Origin: Sporosarcina sp. ACRSM
Lineage (GTDB): Bacteria; Bacillota; Bacilli; Bacillales_A; Planococcaceae
NCBI RefSeq assembly: GCF_022346545.1
Contig: NZ_JAKRNU010000001.1
Coordinates: forward strand, 496,001-560,000
Reading direction: 5' to 3'
DNA length: 64,000 nt
Shown here: positions 1 through 9,330 of the stretch, one piece after another
Layout of the letters: each line of letters opens with the position of its first letter
How positions within the stretch are numbered: position 1 is the first letter of the stretch
Translations under genes and position numbers: made by a program
The notes under the pieces: generated by a model
Told to the model about the DNA's origin: nothing
The model's input: the letters and a program-made list of their open reading frames with translations, nothing else
Databases searched by the model: none

Positions 1-73
1 ATGAAGTTACCGTTGAATGAACTACCCTGTAAGGTGCCACTTTACAGAATATGTGCACCGATTTAACACCAAA

Positions 74-120
74 AAAGCGGCTGTGACTAGTCTTTCTAAA
101 AAGACCGTCACAGCCGCTTT
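74..120 (-). terminator. Rho-independent terminator of ileS
   Basis: A perfect 14-bp inverted repeat (74-87 with 107-120) encloses a second small stem (GTCTTT/AAAGAC). On the minus strand it is followed by a run of six T. It lies 6 bp past the ileS stop codon. Bases 1-73 hold nothing I recognise. Confidence 0.9.
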
Positions 121-125
121 AATCA

Positions 126-2888
126 TTATGCGTAATATTTTTTCACAACATCTGCACAGCGTGTGCAAAGTGTAGCATGTGTGTCGTCCTGCCCGACTGT
201 TTCTGAAATCGTCCAGCAACGTTCACATTTTTCACCGTCTGCTTTCTCCACAAGGACACTTACCGTATCGAGTTTCAAAGTTCCTTCAGGCATGTGGTTC
301 ACATCGCCTTCTGCAAAATTGGATACGATGAAGAATTGTGCGTAGTCGATATCATCTGCTGCAAAAACGCCTTGTAAATTTTCTGGAAGTGCAACCGTCA
401 CTTTCGCTTCGAGCGATTTTCCGATCACTTTCTCATTCCGCGCTTCTTCAAGTGCTTTTAATACATCATCACGGATGAGCATCAGCGTAGCAAAACGTTC
501 GCGTAATGCTTTCGCATCTTCCCCAAGATCCTGCGCTTCTGGCATATCCGTCAGCTGTACGCTTTCGACATCTACATGTGCCATATAAGCCCACATCTCA
601 TCCGTCGTATGCGGAATGATCGGTGTCAATAATTTTAGCAATGCTAACAATGTATCGTACATCACGGTTTGCATTGCACGACGGTGCGGATGATCCACCC
701 CTTCAATGTAGACGACGTCTTTTGCAATGTCGAGATAGAACGAGCTCAATTCGCCCGTACAGAAATTATTGACCGCATGGTAGACACCTGCAAATTCGTA
801 ATTCTCATACGCCTCACGCACTTCTTGGATCAGATCCTGCAAACGTACATAGACGAATTGGTCGACTGGACGTAAATCCGCAAAAGCGACCGCATCCGTC
901 GCAGGATCAAAGTCCGACGTATTTCCATGTAAGAAACGGAGCGTATTCCGGATTTTCCGATATACTTCGGATACTTGCTTGAAGTTCGAATCCGAAACGC
1001 GGACATCTGCCGTGTAATCGACGGAAGATACCCATAGGCGGAGAATATCCGCTCCGAGCTGGTACATCACTTTAGCCGGTACAATGACGTTCCCAAGTGA
1101 TTTACTCATTTTTCGTCCATTGCCATCCAACGTAAACCCATGGCTCAACAGACCTTTATAAGGTGCATGCCCGTTCATGGCAACGCTTGTTGTCAATGAG
1201 GAGTTGAACCAGCCGCGGTATTGGTCAGATCCTTCCAAGTATAAGTCAGCAGGGTAAACGAGATCATCCCGTTCTTCCAGAACGCCTTGATGTGTTGAAC
1301 CGGAGTCGAACCAAACGTCCATAATATCCGTCTCTTTTGTGAATTGTCCGTTCGGGCTGCCTTCATGTGTGAATCCTTCTGGAAGAAGGTCTTTCGCTTC
1401 CCGCTCAAACCAAACATTGGAGCCATTTTCACGGAATAGTTGTGAAACATGCTCAATCGTTTCGTCGGTAATGATCGCCTCACCATTTTCCGCGTAAAAG
1501 ACCGGGATCGGAACCCCCCATACCCGTTGACGGGAAATACACCAGTCCCCACGGTCGCGAACCATATTATACAGACGTGTTTCACCCCATAATGGCGTGA
1601 ACTTCGTATTGCGGATCGCTTCCAGTAACTCTGGACGGAATGATTCGATAGAAGCGAACCATTGCGCAGTCGCACGGTAAATAACCGGCTTTTTCGTACG
1701 CCAGTCATGCGGATAGGAGTGCGTGATAAAGGATAACTTCTGAAGTGCCCCCACTTTATCGAGCGCTTCCGTGATTGCTTTATTGGCATCATCATAGAAT
1801 AAGCCTTCAAAACCAGGTGCTTCGTCTGTCATGACACCTCTATCATCCACCGGAGAAAGCACCTCCAAGCCGTATGATTTGGAAATGTAGAAGTCGTCTT
1901 CCCCGTGGCCAGGAGCCGTGTGGACACAACCTGTCCCCGCTTCCGCTGTGACATGCTCACCTAGCATGACAAGTGAATCGCGGTCATACAATGGGTGTTT
2001 CGCTACAACGCGGTCCAACTCGGAACCTTTCAATTCGCGTTCGACAGAATAATCTTCCCAACCAATTTCTTCCGCTACGAAAGCAAGCAGATCTTTGGCG
2101 ATTAGGAATTTCTGCTCCCCGACTTTGACGATGATATACGTAAATTCAGGATGTACGGAAATCCCTAAGTTTGCCGGAATCGTCCACGGAGTCGTCGTCC
2201 AAATTAAGAATTGAACATCATTTTCAACAACATTTTTCCCGTCTTTCACAGGGAAACCAACATAGATGGATGGGGATTTCTTGTCTTGGTATTCGATTTC
2301 CGCTTCAGCCAATGCTGATTCACTTGACGGAGACCAGAATACCGGCTTTAAGCCTTTATAGATATATCCTTTTTTCGCCATTTCACCGAACACTTGAATT
2401 TGACGCGCTTCAAACGCAGGCTTCAATGTGATATAAGGATTTTCCCAATTCCCGCGTACGCCAATCCGTTTAAACTGGGTACGTTGATTGTCGATCTGGC
2501 TATAAGCATAGTCTTCACACATTTTCCGGAATTCCGCAATGGAGTGCTCTTTCCGTTTCACGCCTTTGTTGACAAGCGCTTGCTCGATCGGCAGACCATG
2601 TGTATCCCAACCCGGAACATATGGTGCATGGTATCCAGTCATCGATTTATGACGGACAATCATGTCTTTCAACACTTTGTTCAATGCATGGCCCATATGC
2701 AAGTCGCCATTCGCATACGGAGGTCCATCATGTAAAACAAAAAACGGGCGGCCTTGCGTGCGTTCCTGCACTTTGCTGTAAATATCCATCTCATCCCATT
2801 TTGCTTGCATCTTCGGTTCATTGTTCGGTAAATTTCCACGCATCGGAAATTCAGTTTTCGGCATCAATAACGTATCTTTATATTCCAT
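126..2888 (-). CDS. ileS: Isoleucyl-tRNA synthetase
   Basis: Cytoplasmic class I aminoacyl-tRNA synthetase that charges tRNA-Ile with isoleucine and edits mischarged valine. The 920-aa product has the HIGH-type motif HMGH at residues 64-67, a KMSKS loop near residue 597, and a C-terminal zinc knuckle with cysteines at 888, 891, 908 and 911. Length is normal for the bacterial eubacterial-type enzyme. The ATG start is supported by AAGGAGG about 8 bp upstream. It follows divIVA as in Bacillus subtilis, but has its own sigma-A promoter and a T-box leader with an isoleucine specifier, so it is probably induced when uncharged tRNA-Ile accumulates. Confidence 0.98.
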   Translation of the reverse strand: MEYKDTLLMPKTEFPMRGNLPNNEPKMQAKWDEMDIYSKVQERTQGRPFFVLHDGPPYANGDLHMGHALNKVLKDMIVRHKSMTGYHAPYVPGWDTHGLPIEQALVNKGVKRKEHSIAEFRKMCEDYAYSQIDNQRTQFKRIGVRGNWENPYITLKPAFEARQIQVFGEMAKKGYIYKGLKPVFWSPSSESALAEAEIEYQDKKSPSIYVGFPVKDGKNVVENDVQFLIWTTTPWTIPANLGISVHPEFTYIIVKVGEQKFLIAKDLLAFVAEEIGWEDYSVERELKGSELDRVVAKHPLYDRDSLVMLGEHVTAEAGTGCVHTAPGHGEDDFYISKSYGLEVLSPVDDRGVMTDEAPGFEGLFYDDANKAITEALDKVGALQKLSFITHSYPHDWRTKKPVIYRATAQWFASIESFRPELLEAIRNTKFTPLWGETRLYNMVRDRGDWCISRQRVWGVPIPVFYAENGEAIITDETIEHVSQLFRENGSNVWFEREAKDLLPEGFTHEGSPNGQFTKETDIMDVWFDSGSTHQGVLEERDDLVYPADLYLEGSDQYRGWFNSSLTTSVAMNGHAPYKGLLSHGFTLDGNGRKMSKSLGNVIVPAKVMYQLGADILRLWVSSVDYTADVRVSDSNFKQVSEVYRKIRNTLRFLHGNTSDFDPATDAVAFADLRPVDQFVYVRLQDLIQEVREAYENYEFAGVYHAVNNFCTGELSSFYLDIAKDVVYIEGVDHPHRRAMQTVMYDTLLALLKLLTPIIPHTTDEMWAYMAHVDVESVQLTDMPEAQDLGEDAKALRERFATLMLIRDDVLKALEEARNEKVIGKSLEAKVTVALPENLQGVFAADDIDYAQFFIVSNFAEGDVNHMPEGTLKLDTVSVLVEKADGEKCERCWTISETVGQDDTHATLCTRCADVVKKYYA

Positions 2889-2918
2889 TTGATTTCCTCC
2901 TTGTTATCAATCAATTGC

Positions 2919-3046
2919 GAATCGAACAGCGAAGGGTTCGATTTGCCGTATTTCTGCGTTCTTTGCAGAAATTAAGGCACTTTCAGGACGTCGGGAACTT
3001 TGACTGCCTTTCATTCAGCAGGTGTTTGAACACCTGCTGAATGAAA
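2919..3046. repeat. Interspersed hairpin repeat (module A copy 1) in the ileS leader
   Basis: Three hairpins in a row. AATCGAAC (2920-2927) pairs with GTTCGATT (2936-2943). TGCCGTATTTCTGC (2944-2957) pairs with GCAGAAATTAAGGCA (2965-2979) around the 7-nt loop GTTCTTT. After a partial module B (CAGGACGTCGGGAACTT) comes a perfect 16-bp or longer stem at 3009-3046 around TTTGAA. Near-identical copies occur at 7534-7594, 24691-24750 and 40756-40815. It lies between the T-box terminator and the ileS ribosome-binding site, so it is transcribed as 5' UTR. Confidence 0.8.
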
Positions 3047-3080
3047 ATAAAAAAACCCCGTCCCTAAAAAAGGGACGAGG
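3047..3080 (-). terminator. T-box terminator hairpin
   Basis: CCCCGTCCCT (3056-3065) pairs with AGGGACGAGG (3071-3080). On the minus strand the stem is followed by about nine T. It is immediately downstream of the T-box sequence, and is the alternative fold to the antiterminator. Confidence 0.9.
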
Positions 3081-3297
3081 AGTCATTCTCGCGATACCAC
3101 CCTACTTGCAACAAACGAATTTGTTGCCACTCAGACACCGTAACGGGGTGTAACCGGGACTAGCGTACTCAGCATTCCGCTATCCAGCTCGGGAGTGATT
3201 TTCGTTTCCAATTGTAGACCGGGCTCTCACCATCCCCGGCTCGCTTCACACAATTTTGGAAAGTACTTTCTCTTTCAACGCCTATTGTGAATATATG
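3081..3297 (-). promoter_or_regulatory. T-box leader, isoleucine-specific
   Basis: On the minus strand the conserved T-box core AGGGTGGTATCGCG lies at 3090-3103, upstream of the terminator stem. The stem I region contains a specifier loop with the codon ATC (isoleucine) at 3197-3199 followed by ACTCC, the usual arrangement in ileS leaders. Uncharged tRNA-Ile would pair with the specifier and T-box and favour antitermination. It lies between its promoter and ileS. Confidence 0.93.
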
Positions 3298-3303
3298 CAC
3301 ATT

Positions 3304-3333
3304 ATTATATGGGTCAATTATACTGAAAGTCAA
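3304..3333 (-). promoter_or_regulatory. Sigma-A promoter of the ileS T-box leader
   Basis: Minus-strand -35 TTGACT (3328-3333) and -10 TATAAT (3304-3309) are separated by 18 bp. The predicted start of transcription near 3297 places the whole T-box in the leader. Confidence 0.8.
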
Positions 3334-3376
3334 GCTTCTTCGCCAGAACATTGCCTAAAAAAACTTCATCATTGAC

Positions 3377-3886
3377 TTATAGTTCTTCGTCAGCGACCGC
3401 TTCCAACCGTTCCGCATTAATTTCGTATTCCAATAATTTATCCCAATCATCCGATTGAATCAGATCAAGCTGCGCTTCGATGAGCATTTTGAAACGCGTG
3501 CGAAACACTTTCGATTGCTTTTTCAAGTCTTCGATTTCCACGGATATTTTACGAGCGCGGGAAAGCGCCTCATGGACGATCCGATCAGCATTCTTTTCCG
3601 CTTCCCTGATGATCAATTTCGATTCTTTCATGGAGTTGCGACGGACATCTTCAGCCGCTTCCTGGGCGACCAAGATGGATTTTTGCAATGTATCCTCGAT
3701 TGAGTTGAAGTGGGATATTTGTTCTTTCGTTTGTTTCAAGCTATTTTTTAGTTCTTTATTTTCTTCCAGCACGTTTTCATAGTCTTTCATGATCTGTTCT
3801 AGAAATTCGTTGACTTCATCTTCGTCATACCCTCGGAATTTACTGCTAAACTCCTTGTTATGTATATCAAGTGGTGATAGAGCCAT
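3377..3886 (-). CDS. divIVA: Cell-division/pole-curvature protein DivIVA
   Basis: Peripheral membrane coiled-coil protein that recognises negatively curved membrane at septa and poles and positions Min proteins and sporulation factors. The N-terminal motif SPLDIHNKEF with FRGYDEDEVNEFLE is the conserved lipid-binding domain; the rest is predicted coiled coil including VAQEAAEDV. The product is 169 aa. I chose the ATG at 3886 rather than the upstream ATG at 3895 because AGGGGAG sits at proper distance only for the former, and homologues start near here. It is the last gene of the ylm row, followed by the ileS promoter. Confidence 0.96.
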   Translation of the reverse strand: MALSPLDIHNKEFSSKFRGYDEDEVNEFLEQIMKDYENVLEENKELKNSLKQTKEQISHFNSIEDTLQKSILVAQEAAEDVRRNSMKESKLIIREAEKNADRIVHEALSRARKISVEIEDLKKQSKVFRTRFKMLIEAQLDLIQSDDWDKLLEYEINAERLEAVADEEL

Positions 3887-3977
3887 TCGTCGCATCTCCC
3901 CTTTAGCGTAATTCTTTCTCTATTATACATGTTGAAACAAGAGAAGACAGCATTATCTTCACCTATAATCTGAAAAA

Positions 3978-4754
3978 TCATTCTAACTTCCCAATACTGA
4001 GACGGATTTTATCCTTTTTTGTCCTACCTTCGACGGCCACCACTTTAAATCTGCCCGCTCCCCTGATGGAAAGCATATCGGATTCTTGCAATTCAAAAGC
4101 GGGTTGATCCCGCACCGTCCAATTCACTTTCACTTTCTCACCGTGAATGAGCGTAGCCGCTTTTTGACGTGAAATATTCGCAAGTGCCGCTACAACGACA
4201 TCGAGACGCATTGAACTGACAATATGGAGGTCCTCCGTCCAAATATCCGCAGACTGGAGCCACTCTTCCGATTGATCATTCTCTTCGACCGTCACTTTCG
4301 ATTTCCCAATAGAAGTGAAATTTGCGGTCATATAATCTTTTAATTCATCAGCGACTGCAAACTGAACCACATCTTCCAGAATTCGGATATCCCCAAATTT
4401 CGAACGGTCAATCCCAAGCGACATCATGGAACCAAGAATATCCCTGTGCTCGAGCTTCATAAATTTGGCTGGATATTTTACATTCAATAATGCGATCTGA
4501 TAATCGGCTGATTCCGGAACATAATAATCTGGATAAATTAGCATCCTTTGCCGCTCCGCTTCAGAAAATGCACCGCTCGATCCCACTTGAAGATCAGAAC
4601 CGCGTGCGAGTGATTTAACAATGAATTGTTGCCGCGGATCTAGGAATCCGGTCAATTTAGGGGCATACGTATCTTCCACTTCACGGATCCAACCAATGGC
4701 CATTTCGATGAAGGGTTGTTCGTCTTTACGGAAATGCTGTAATATAGTTTCCAT
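3978..4754 (-). CDS. ylmH: S4-domain RNA-binding protein YlmH
   Basis: A 258-aa protein with a C-terminal S4 RNA-binding domain (roughly residues 180-245, including RLDVVVAALANISRQKA). The family sits next to divIVA in Bacillota and has been linked to ribosome-associated quality control. Start ATG 4754 is preceded by AAGGAG. It lies between ylmG and divIVA as in Bacillus. A small hairpin with a T-run upstream may lower transcription into it. Confidence 0.9.
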   Translation of the reverse strand: METILQHFRKDEQPFIEMAIGWIREVEDTYAPKLTGFLDPRQQFIVKSLARGSDLQVGSSGAFSEAERQRMLIYPDYYVPESADYQIALLNVKYPAKFMKLEHRDILGSMMSLGIDRSKFGDIRILEDVVQFAVADELKDYMTANFTSIGKSKVTVEENDQSEEWLQSADIWTEDLHIVSSMRLDVVVAALANISRQKAATLIHGEKVKVNWTVRDQPAFELQESDMLSIRGAGRFKVVAVEGRTKKDKIRLSIGKLE

Positions 4755-4771
4755 ATTCCTTCTCCTTATAG

Positions 4772-4794
4772 AAAAATCCTCACCTAAGTGAGGA
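4772..4794 (-). terminator. Possible intra-operon terminator or attenuator between ylmG and ylmH
   Basis: TCCTCAC (4777-4783) pairs with GTGAGGA (4788-4794) around a 4-nt loop, followed on the minus strand by TTTTT (4772-4776). It would partly terminate transcripts coming from ylmG. Confidence 0.6.
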
Positions 4795-4804
4795 CGATAC
4801 CATC

Positions 4805-5077
4805 TTAATATAACAACATGGTAAGTACTGAAAAAACACCTCTTGAAATTAAATTCAGCGCAAATAATGCAACAATCGGTGAAATATCAATCATGCCTAG
4901 TGGCGGGATGAACTTTCTGAAAAAGCCTAGGTATGGCTCTGCAATCTTTTCAAGCATCTGGCCAAATTTCGTCTCACGTGCTGAAGGCACCCACGACATC
5001 AAGATGTAAATGATGAGCAATATGGAGTATATCTGAAATACTCCCGCTATGGTATTGAATATGAAAATAGTTGACAT
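4805..5077 (-). CDS. ylmG: YggT family membrane protein YlmG
   Basis: A 90-aa membrane protein with two hydrophobic segments (about residues 5-27 and 65-88) joined by a loop with the family signature SWVPSARET and PYLGFFRKFIPPLGMIDISP. YggT proteins are linked to division and nucleoid or membrane organisation; the molecular role is not settled. It sits between sepF and ylmH as in Bacillus subtilis. The only Shine-Dalgarno-like element (GAGGTG) is about 14 bp from the ATG, so the exact start is a little uncertain. Confidence 0.9.
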   Translation of the reverse strand: MSTIFIFNTIAGVFQIYSILLIIYILMSWVPSARETKFGQMLEKIAEPYLGFFRKFIPPLGMIDISPIVALFALNLISRGVFSVLTMLLY

Positions 5078-5103
5078 GCTAATTCGTACACCTCATTCAA
5101 AGT

Positions 5104-5556
5104 CTAACGTTCAAAATAATCGGAAATCGCCCCTGCAACTTCCACGTTCTCAGGGACGCAAAGAAATATGTCTGTACCGATTCGCTGGATGTCCCCGCCA
5201 AGCGCATAGACGGTTCCACTTAGAAAATCGACGATCCGGATTCCTTGGTCTCGTTCAATTCGCTGCAAGTTGACAACGACTGCCCGTTTGTTCTTCAAAT
5301 GCTCGGATATGTCTTGCGCCTCCGCATAGACACGCGGTTCGGCAAGTACAACCTTGGATGATTTCTGGATGCTTTGTAAACTGACAACATTGCGCGTTTG
5401 TTGACCTTCTACCGGTTGTTTTCTCGGTGGAACCCTGCGCGGTTGTTCCTGCACATGCAGTTGTTGTTCTTCACGGCGGGGTTGAGGTTTCTCCTGCACT
5501 TCATCTTCTTCGTCTTCAAGATAGAACCATTTCTCGAATTTGTTTTTGATGCTCAT
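5104..5556 (-). CDS. sepF: Cell division protein SepF
   Basis: Membrane anchor and bundler of FtsZ at the septum. The 150-aa protein has an N-terminal amphipathic helix ([13 protein letters not shown]), an acidic/Gln-rich linker (about 15-60), and the globular SepF domain (about 65-150) with [10 protein letters not shown] and [18 protein letters not shown]. The start overlaps the ylmE stop codon by four bases, suggesting translational coupling. Confidence 0.96.
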   Translation of the reverse strand: MSIKNKFEKWFYLEDEEDEVQEKPQPRREEQQLHVQEQPRRVPPRKQPVEGQQTRNVVSLQSIQKSSKVVLAEPRVYAEAQDISEHLKNKRAVVVNLQRIERDQGIRIVDFLSGTVYALGGDIQRIGTDIFLCVPENVEVAGAISDYFER

Positions 5557-6245
5557 CCGTCTTCCTCGCTTTCTGCTCCGACAAGTGCAGTACCGATTCT
5601 AACATGGGTTGCACCTTCTTCGATTGCGATAATGTAGTCATTCGACATTCCCATGGACAAGTATGGACACGGTGCAAAAGGTAGATTACGTGCGGCAATT
5701 CCATCACGAAGTTCTCTCAACGAACGGAAAATCGTACGGATTTCATCATCATTCTTAGTGAAAGGTGCCATTGTCATCAGGCCGACAACCCGGATTTTAT
5801 CATAAGTTCCCACCTCTTCGATAAACTGGTCAAGTTCAGAAGGGGAGATTCCGGATTTACTCTCTTCACCGGAAACATTCACTTGGATAAAGCAGTCAAC
5901 TCGTTGATCCGCCCGCTTTTGGATCTCCTTGGCGATACTCAGCCGATCGACTGAATGTAAATAATCGATCCGATTGATGATATCCTTGACTTTTCTGCTT
6001 TGAACATTACCGATGAAATGCCATTCAGCACCATTTGGAATCGCTTCCTGTTTACCGAGAAGACCCTCCGCGCGATTTTCACCAAGCTGACGGATGCCTG
6101 CTTCCAGTACCGCGGAAGTCCTTGCGGCTGACACTGATTTTGTGACGGCTACGATTGAAACATCAGCTCTGTTTCGCCCGCTCCGATCACAAGCGGCTTG
6201 TATATCCTGTTCAATTTTCTGTATACGTTGTTGTAATAGACTCAT
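5553..6245 (-). CDS. ylmE: Pyridoxal-phosphate homeostasis protein (YggS/PLPBP family)
   Basis: Non-catalytic PLP-binding TIM-barrel protein that buffers pyridoxal phosphate and affects amino-acid and keto-acid metabolism. The PLP-binding lysine lies in IVAVTKSVS near residue 35; other hallmarks are [22 protein letters not shown] and [10 protein letters not shown] used the ATG at 6245 (about 230 aa); a GTG at 6254 is also possible and neither has a strong ribosome-binding site. It overlaps sepF by four bases. Confidence 0.94.
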   Translation of the reverse strand: MSLLQQRIQKIEQDIQAACDRSGRNRADVSIVAVTKSVSAARTSAVLEAGIRQLGENRAEGLLGKQEAIPNGAEWHFIGNVQSRKVKDIINRIDYLHSVDRLSIAKEIQKRADQRVDCFIQVNVSGEESKSGISPSELDQFIEEVGTYDKIRVVGLMTMAPFTKNDDEIRTIFRSLRELRDGIAARNLPFAPCPYLSMGMSNDYIIAIEEGATHVRIGTALVGAESEEDG

Positions 6246-6317
6246 GCTTATCACTACTTTTCATCTTTCTTTCCCTTTATTGTAACAAGTGGGCGGCTAC
6301 ATATCAATGATTAGTCA

Positions 6318-6560
6318 TTAATTTCCGTCTTTGTTGCCGACAAGCATGATATCTTTTCCGATTGTAGCAATATCGGCAAGTGCTACTCGTTTCACTTCTC
6401 TACCTTTTCCCTCAAACAAACTGCTCCGTTCGCCTCCGCCAACATGCAGGGATTCCACTTTTCCAGTTTTCGTATCAATCGTCGCATCTTGTACAAATCC
6501 TAGGAATACACCTCTTTTTATATCGATAACTTCCTTCTTCTGGATTTCTGAAAACCGCAT
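6318..6560 (-). CDS. ylmC: YlmC/YmxH family PRC-barrel protein
   Basis: A small (80 aa) PRC-barrel protein of the YlmC/YmxH family found beside sigG in spore formers. It starts MRFSEIQKKEVIDI and contains the barrel segment GVFLGFVQDATIDTKTGKV. The ATG at 6560 has AGGAGG at ideal spacing; the longer frame to 6590 lacks one. Molecular function unknown. It follows the sigG terminator, so it probably has its own promoter. Confidence 0.88.
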   Translation of the reverse strand: MRFSEIQKKEVIDIKRGVFLGFVQDATIDTKTGKVESLHVGGGERSSLFEGKGREVKRVALADIATIGKDIMLVGNKDGN

Positions 6561-6597
6561 ACGTTCCCTCCTTTGTTTGAATATATGCATCGGATCG

Positions 6598-6633
6598 AAA
6601 AAAAACGCAAATGCAGTCGCTGCATTGCGTTTT
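6598..6633 (-). terminator. Terminator of sigG
   Basis: AAAACGCAAATGCAG (6602-6616) pairs with CTGCATTGCGTTTT (6620-6633) with one bulge, followed by T-rich sequence on the minus strand. Confidence 0.85.
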
Positions 6634-6646
6634 AACTTTAATGTAG

Positions 6647-7429
6647 TTAATGTTGGTCCATACCATCTCGGATAATTTTGACCGCATTTTTCTCTAATCT
6701 TGAAATTTGTGCTTGTGAAATGCCTAGTTCTTTGGCAATTTCAGTTTGCGTTTGTCCTAGGTAAAATCGTTTTGAAAGGATCGTCTGTTGCCGTTCATCC
6801 ATTGTGGATACAGTCTCTTTGACGGAAACATACGTTAACCACTTGTCTTCGGAAACGGTTTTATCCTGTAGCTGATCCATCATGAATACTGGATCCCCGC
6901 CTTCTCCATTGATCGGTTCGTGAAGAGACATCGGGTCTTGGATCGCATCCAATGCAAAAAGGATGTCATCAGCCGGGATTCCTGTAATATCCGACAAATC
7001 TGAAATGCGTGGTTCTTTTTGATGATCATTGATGAATTGTTCTTTCGCTTTGATCGCTTTGTAAGCGATATCGCGCAGTGACCTAGATACTCTTATGGAA
7101 TGGTGATCGCGTAAATGTCTTTTGATCTCTCCGATGATCATCGGGACGGCATACGTTGAAAATCGCACATTATGTTTCAAATCGAAGTTATCGATCGATT
7201 TCAACAAGCCGATACAGCCGACTTGAAAGAGATCATCCGCTTGTTCTCCACGATAAGCGAATCTTTGAACGAGGCTAAGGACGAGTCGCAAATTGCCGAT
7301 GACGAGTTCCTCCCGCGCCGATTGGTCTCCGCTTTGCAGCCTGATAAATGTTTCTTTCATCACGTCGTTTGTGAGTAATGGCAATTCGGACGTATCGATT
7401 CCGCATATTTCTACTCTTGTACGTACCAT
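6647..7429 (-). CDS. sigG: RNA polymerase sigma factor SigG (late forespore)
   Basis: Forespore-specific sigma-70 family factor active after engulfment. At 260 aa it equals the Bacillus subtilis length. Region 2 holds DDLFQVGCIGLLKSIDNFDL and region 4 has the helix-turn-helix TQTEIAKELGISQAQISRLE. I placed the start at ATG 7429 (MVRTRVEICG), which aligns with SigG of other species and has GGAGG 8 bp upstream; the open frame runs 30 codons further but is not conserved. sigE lies upstream, separated by a hairpin repeat. Confidence 0.97.
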   Translation of the reverse strand: MVRTRVEICGIDTSELPLLTNDVMKETFIRLQSGDQSAREELVIGNLRLVLSLVQRFAYRGEQADDLFQVGCIGLLKSIDNFDLKHNVRFSTYAVPMIIGEIKRHLRDHHSIRVSRSLRDIAYKAIKAKEQFINDHQKEPRISDLSDITGIPADDILFALDAIQDPMSLHEPINGEGGDPVFMMDQLQDKTVSEDKWLTYVSVKETVSTMDERQQTILSKRFYLGQTQTEIAKELGISQAQISRLEKNAVKIIRDGMDQH

Positions 7430-7520
7430 TCGCTTTTCCTCCACATTCTGTCGATGACTGTACAAATAGTCTGTCCGTGGACGTCCGGAATATGCAGGAT
7501 TTCCTATCGCCAATTTCAAC

Positions 7521-7594
7521 CAATCGAACAGTGAATCGAACAGCGAAGGGTTCGATTTGCCTTAATTTCTGCGTCCTGTGCAGAAATTAAGGCA
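7521..7594. repeat. Interspersed hairpin repeat (module A copy 2) between sigE and sigG
   Basis: AATCGAAC (7534-7541) pairs with GTTCGATT (7550-7557). Directly after it TGCCTTAATTTCTGC (7558-7572) pairs perfectly with GCAGAAATTAAGGCA (7580-7594) around the loop GTCCTGT. There is no T-run, so it does not look like a normal terminator. It fills most of the 229-bp gap between sigE and sigG. Confidence 0.8.
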
Positions 7595-7658
7595 CTCTCA
7601 ATACAAACATACGTAACCTTCCTTTATTAAATCAGCAGGGATCTTCTACAAATTCATG

Positions 7659-8372
7659 TTAGGCAATTGGATGATTCAATTGCTCTCTCAAATCCATGAT
7701 TATTTTCTTTTCAAGCCGGGAAATATAGGACTGAGAAATACCGAGTAATTCGGCTACCTCTTTTTGAGTCATTTCCAGTTTTCCGGTTAACCCGAAGCGG
7801 CATTCCATAATATAACGTTCCCGTTCATCTAATGTCTGTATGGCGTCAATCATATGTTGACGTTCAATTTTCTTTTCAACATCATCGATAATAATATGCT
7901 CATCTGTGCCGAGTATATCCGACAAAAGCAATTCATTCCCATCTGCATCTGAATTGAGCGGTTCGTCAAAAGAAATTTCCGAGCGTGTCCGATTCGTTTT
8001 GCGCAAATGCATCAAGATTTCATTTTCGATGCAGCGGGAGGCATACGTCGCCAACTTGATATTCTTATCGATTTTGAACGTTTCAATCGCTTTGATAAGT
8101 CCAATAGCGCCAATGCTGATCAAGTCCTCGATATGTGTATTGGTATTATCGAAGCGACGAGCGATATAGACGACGAGACGAAGGTTTTTTTCAATGAGCG
8201 TATCACGCGCATTCATATCGCCTTCCATGAAAGCCCGTATTGCCTCTGCTTCTTCTTCACGTGTCAATGGTTTTGGTAGTGATTCATGTCCTCCGATATA
8301 GTATGTGCCCTTTTTCTTCCCTTTAAGAGAGGAAACAATCATCGACAACCAATTTTTCAACTTATGCAGCAT
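7659..8372 (-). CDS. sigE: RNA polymerase sigma factor SigE (early mother cell), pro-protein
   Basis: Mother-cell sigma factor made as inactive pro-sigma-E. The 237-aa protein has an N-terminal pro-sequence of about 25 residues (hydrophobic/basic, ending near GTYYIGGHE, the conserved SpoIIGA cleavage region), region 2 ([28 protein letters not shown]) and region 4 ([20 protein letters not shown]). Its start overlaps the spoIIGA stop by 11 bp, the usual two-gene spoIIG operon, so protease and substrate are made together. Confidence 0.97.
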   Translation of the reverse strand: MLHKLKNWLSMIVSSLKGKKKGTYYIGGHESLPKPLTREEEAEAIRAFMEGDMNARDTLIEKNLRLVVYIARRFDNTNTHIEDLISIGAIGLIKAIETFKIDKNIKLATYASRCIENEILMHLRKTNRTRSEISFDEPLNSDADGNELLLSDILGTDEHIIIDDVEKKIERQHMIDAIQTLDERERYIMECRFGLTGKLEMTQKEVAELLGISQSYISRLEKKIIMDLREQLNHPIA

Positions 8373-9216
8373 GAACAGTTCCCCTTTCGACGTTTAGTGA
8401 TTCCATTGCGGATACGTGCAAAATCGCTTCGGCACCGTCCGGGTAACGACGGTCTTTTTTCGTCAGAACAACATAACCCGGCTGCAGTCCATTTTCATCC
8501 CCCACCACCCATCGTTCGAATTTAAAACCAATCGCCCATGATTGTCCTTGAATGGTCATCAAACGGATCAATCGAATACTCTTTTGATATTTCTCCGGAA
8601 ACGCCGTTAATGAAGGCGAGCCATTTGGATCCCATTCAAACAACGGTTTTTTCAGATCTTCCGGCATGGATGATTCCACCGCTTTCAATGAAACAAAATG
8701 AACCGGTAAACCCGATAATGGCTCGGTACAGCTATTTCCAGAATCTACAAATACTTCAATCGGGATTTCCGCTTCCCAGAGATGTAAAACAGAAGAAGAT
8801 CTGAGCGCCGATACATGGCGTGCAATCCTGACATCCAGCCATTTCTTTTTCAAGAAATGAAGAGCCACATAGGCAACGACCGCATAAGTTAAGACATTCA
8901 TGGCAGTATTGAAAGAAGTAAGACGAAAATGAAAAGCGGTCAATAACCCACCTGCAAAAACGGCTCCGACCAAAACCATGGATGCGGATTTTTTCCACGG
9001 TTCAAATGTTTTGCCAAAAGCACAAAATGTCATGCCTACAAAAGAAAGAATGACTGCAAAGATGGACGATGGAAAAAGCGTGACAGGCAATGCGCCAGCA
9101 AAAGCGGCAAGTATAAGCCTTCTGCGGGCGGCATAAATATCTCCCACTTTGTTGGCGAACGACAGAATGGCATAATTGAATAGCATATTCACTCCTACTA
9201 TGAACTCTCCATACAT
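8362..9216 (-). CDS. spoIIGA: Pro-sigma-E processing protease SpoIIGA
   Basis: Integral-membrane aspartic protease at the sporulation septum that cleaves pro-sigma-E after a signal from the forespore (SpoIIR). The 284-aa protein has about five N-terminal membrane segments (residues 5-120) and a cytoplasmic domain with the catalytic aspartate in FVDSGNS at residue 158. It is slightly shorter than the Bacillus subtilis protein (309 aa). ATG 9216 is preceded by GGGAGGG. Operon with sigE; candidate Spo0A boxes lie upstream. Confidence 0.94.
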   Translation of the reverse strand: MYGEFIVGVNMLFNYAILSFANKVGDIYAARRRLILAAFAGALPVTLFPSSIFAVILSFVGMTFCAFGKTFEPWKKSASMVLVGAVFAGGLLTAFHFRLTSFNTAMNVLTYAVVAYVALHFLKKKWLDVRIARHVSALRSSSVLHLWEAEIPIEVFVDSGNSCTEPLSGLPVHFVSLKAVESSMPEDLKKPLFEWDPNGSPSLTAFPEKYQKSIRLIRLMTIQGQSWAIGFKFERWVVGDENGLQPGYVVLTKKDRRYPDGAEAILHVSAMESLNVERGTVHAA

Positions 9217-9262
9217 AGACCGCCCTCCCTACAGACAACGATAACATCCTAAAGTTGAAATG

Positions 9263-9303
9263 TTTGTCGGAATGGCGACCCTTTTCAAAAAAGAAATCGA
9301 CAA
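9263..9303 (-). promoter_or_regulatory. Candidate Spo0A boxes upstream of spoIIGA
   Basis: Plus-strand TTTGTCGGA (9263-9271) matches the 0A box TTTGTCGAA at 8 of 9 positions, with a weaker TGGCGAC at 9273. On the minus strand TTGTCGATT (9295-9303) matches at 7 of 9. In Bacillus subtilis the spoIIG promoter is activated by Spo0A from such boxes. Spacing of the first pair is not the canonical 10 bp, so this is tentative. Confidence 0.4.
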
Positions 9304-9330
9304 CTTTCGATTGGGAAAGGAAAAGCGGGT

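Noticed and set aside
1193..1810. 205-aa minus-strand ORF inside ileS
   Set aside because: Alternative frame of ileS; composition is unlike a real protein and the ileS frame is well supported.
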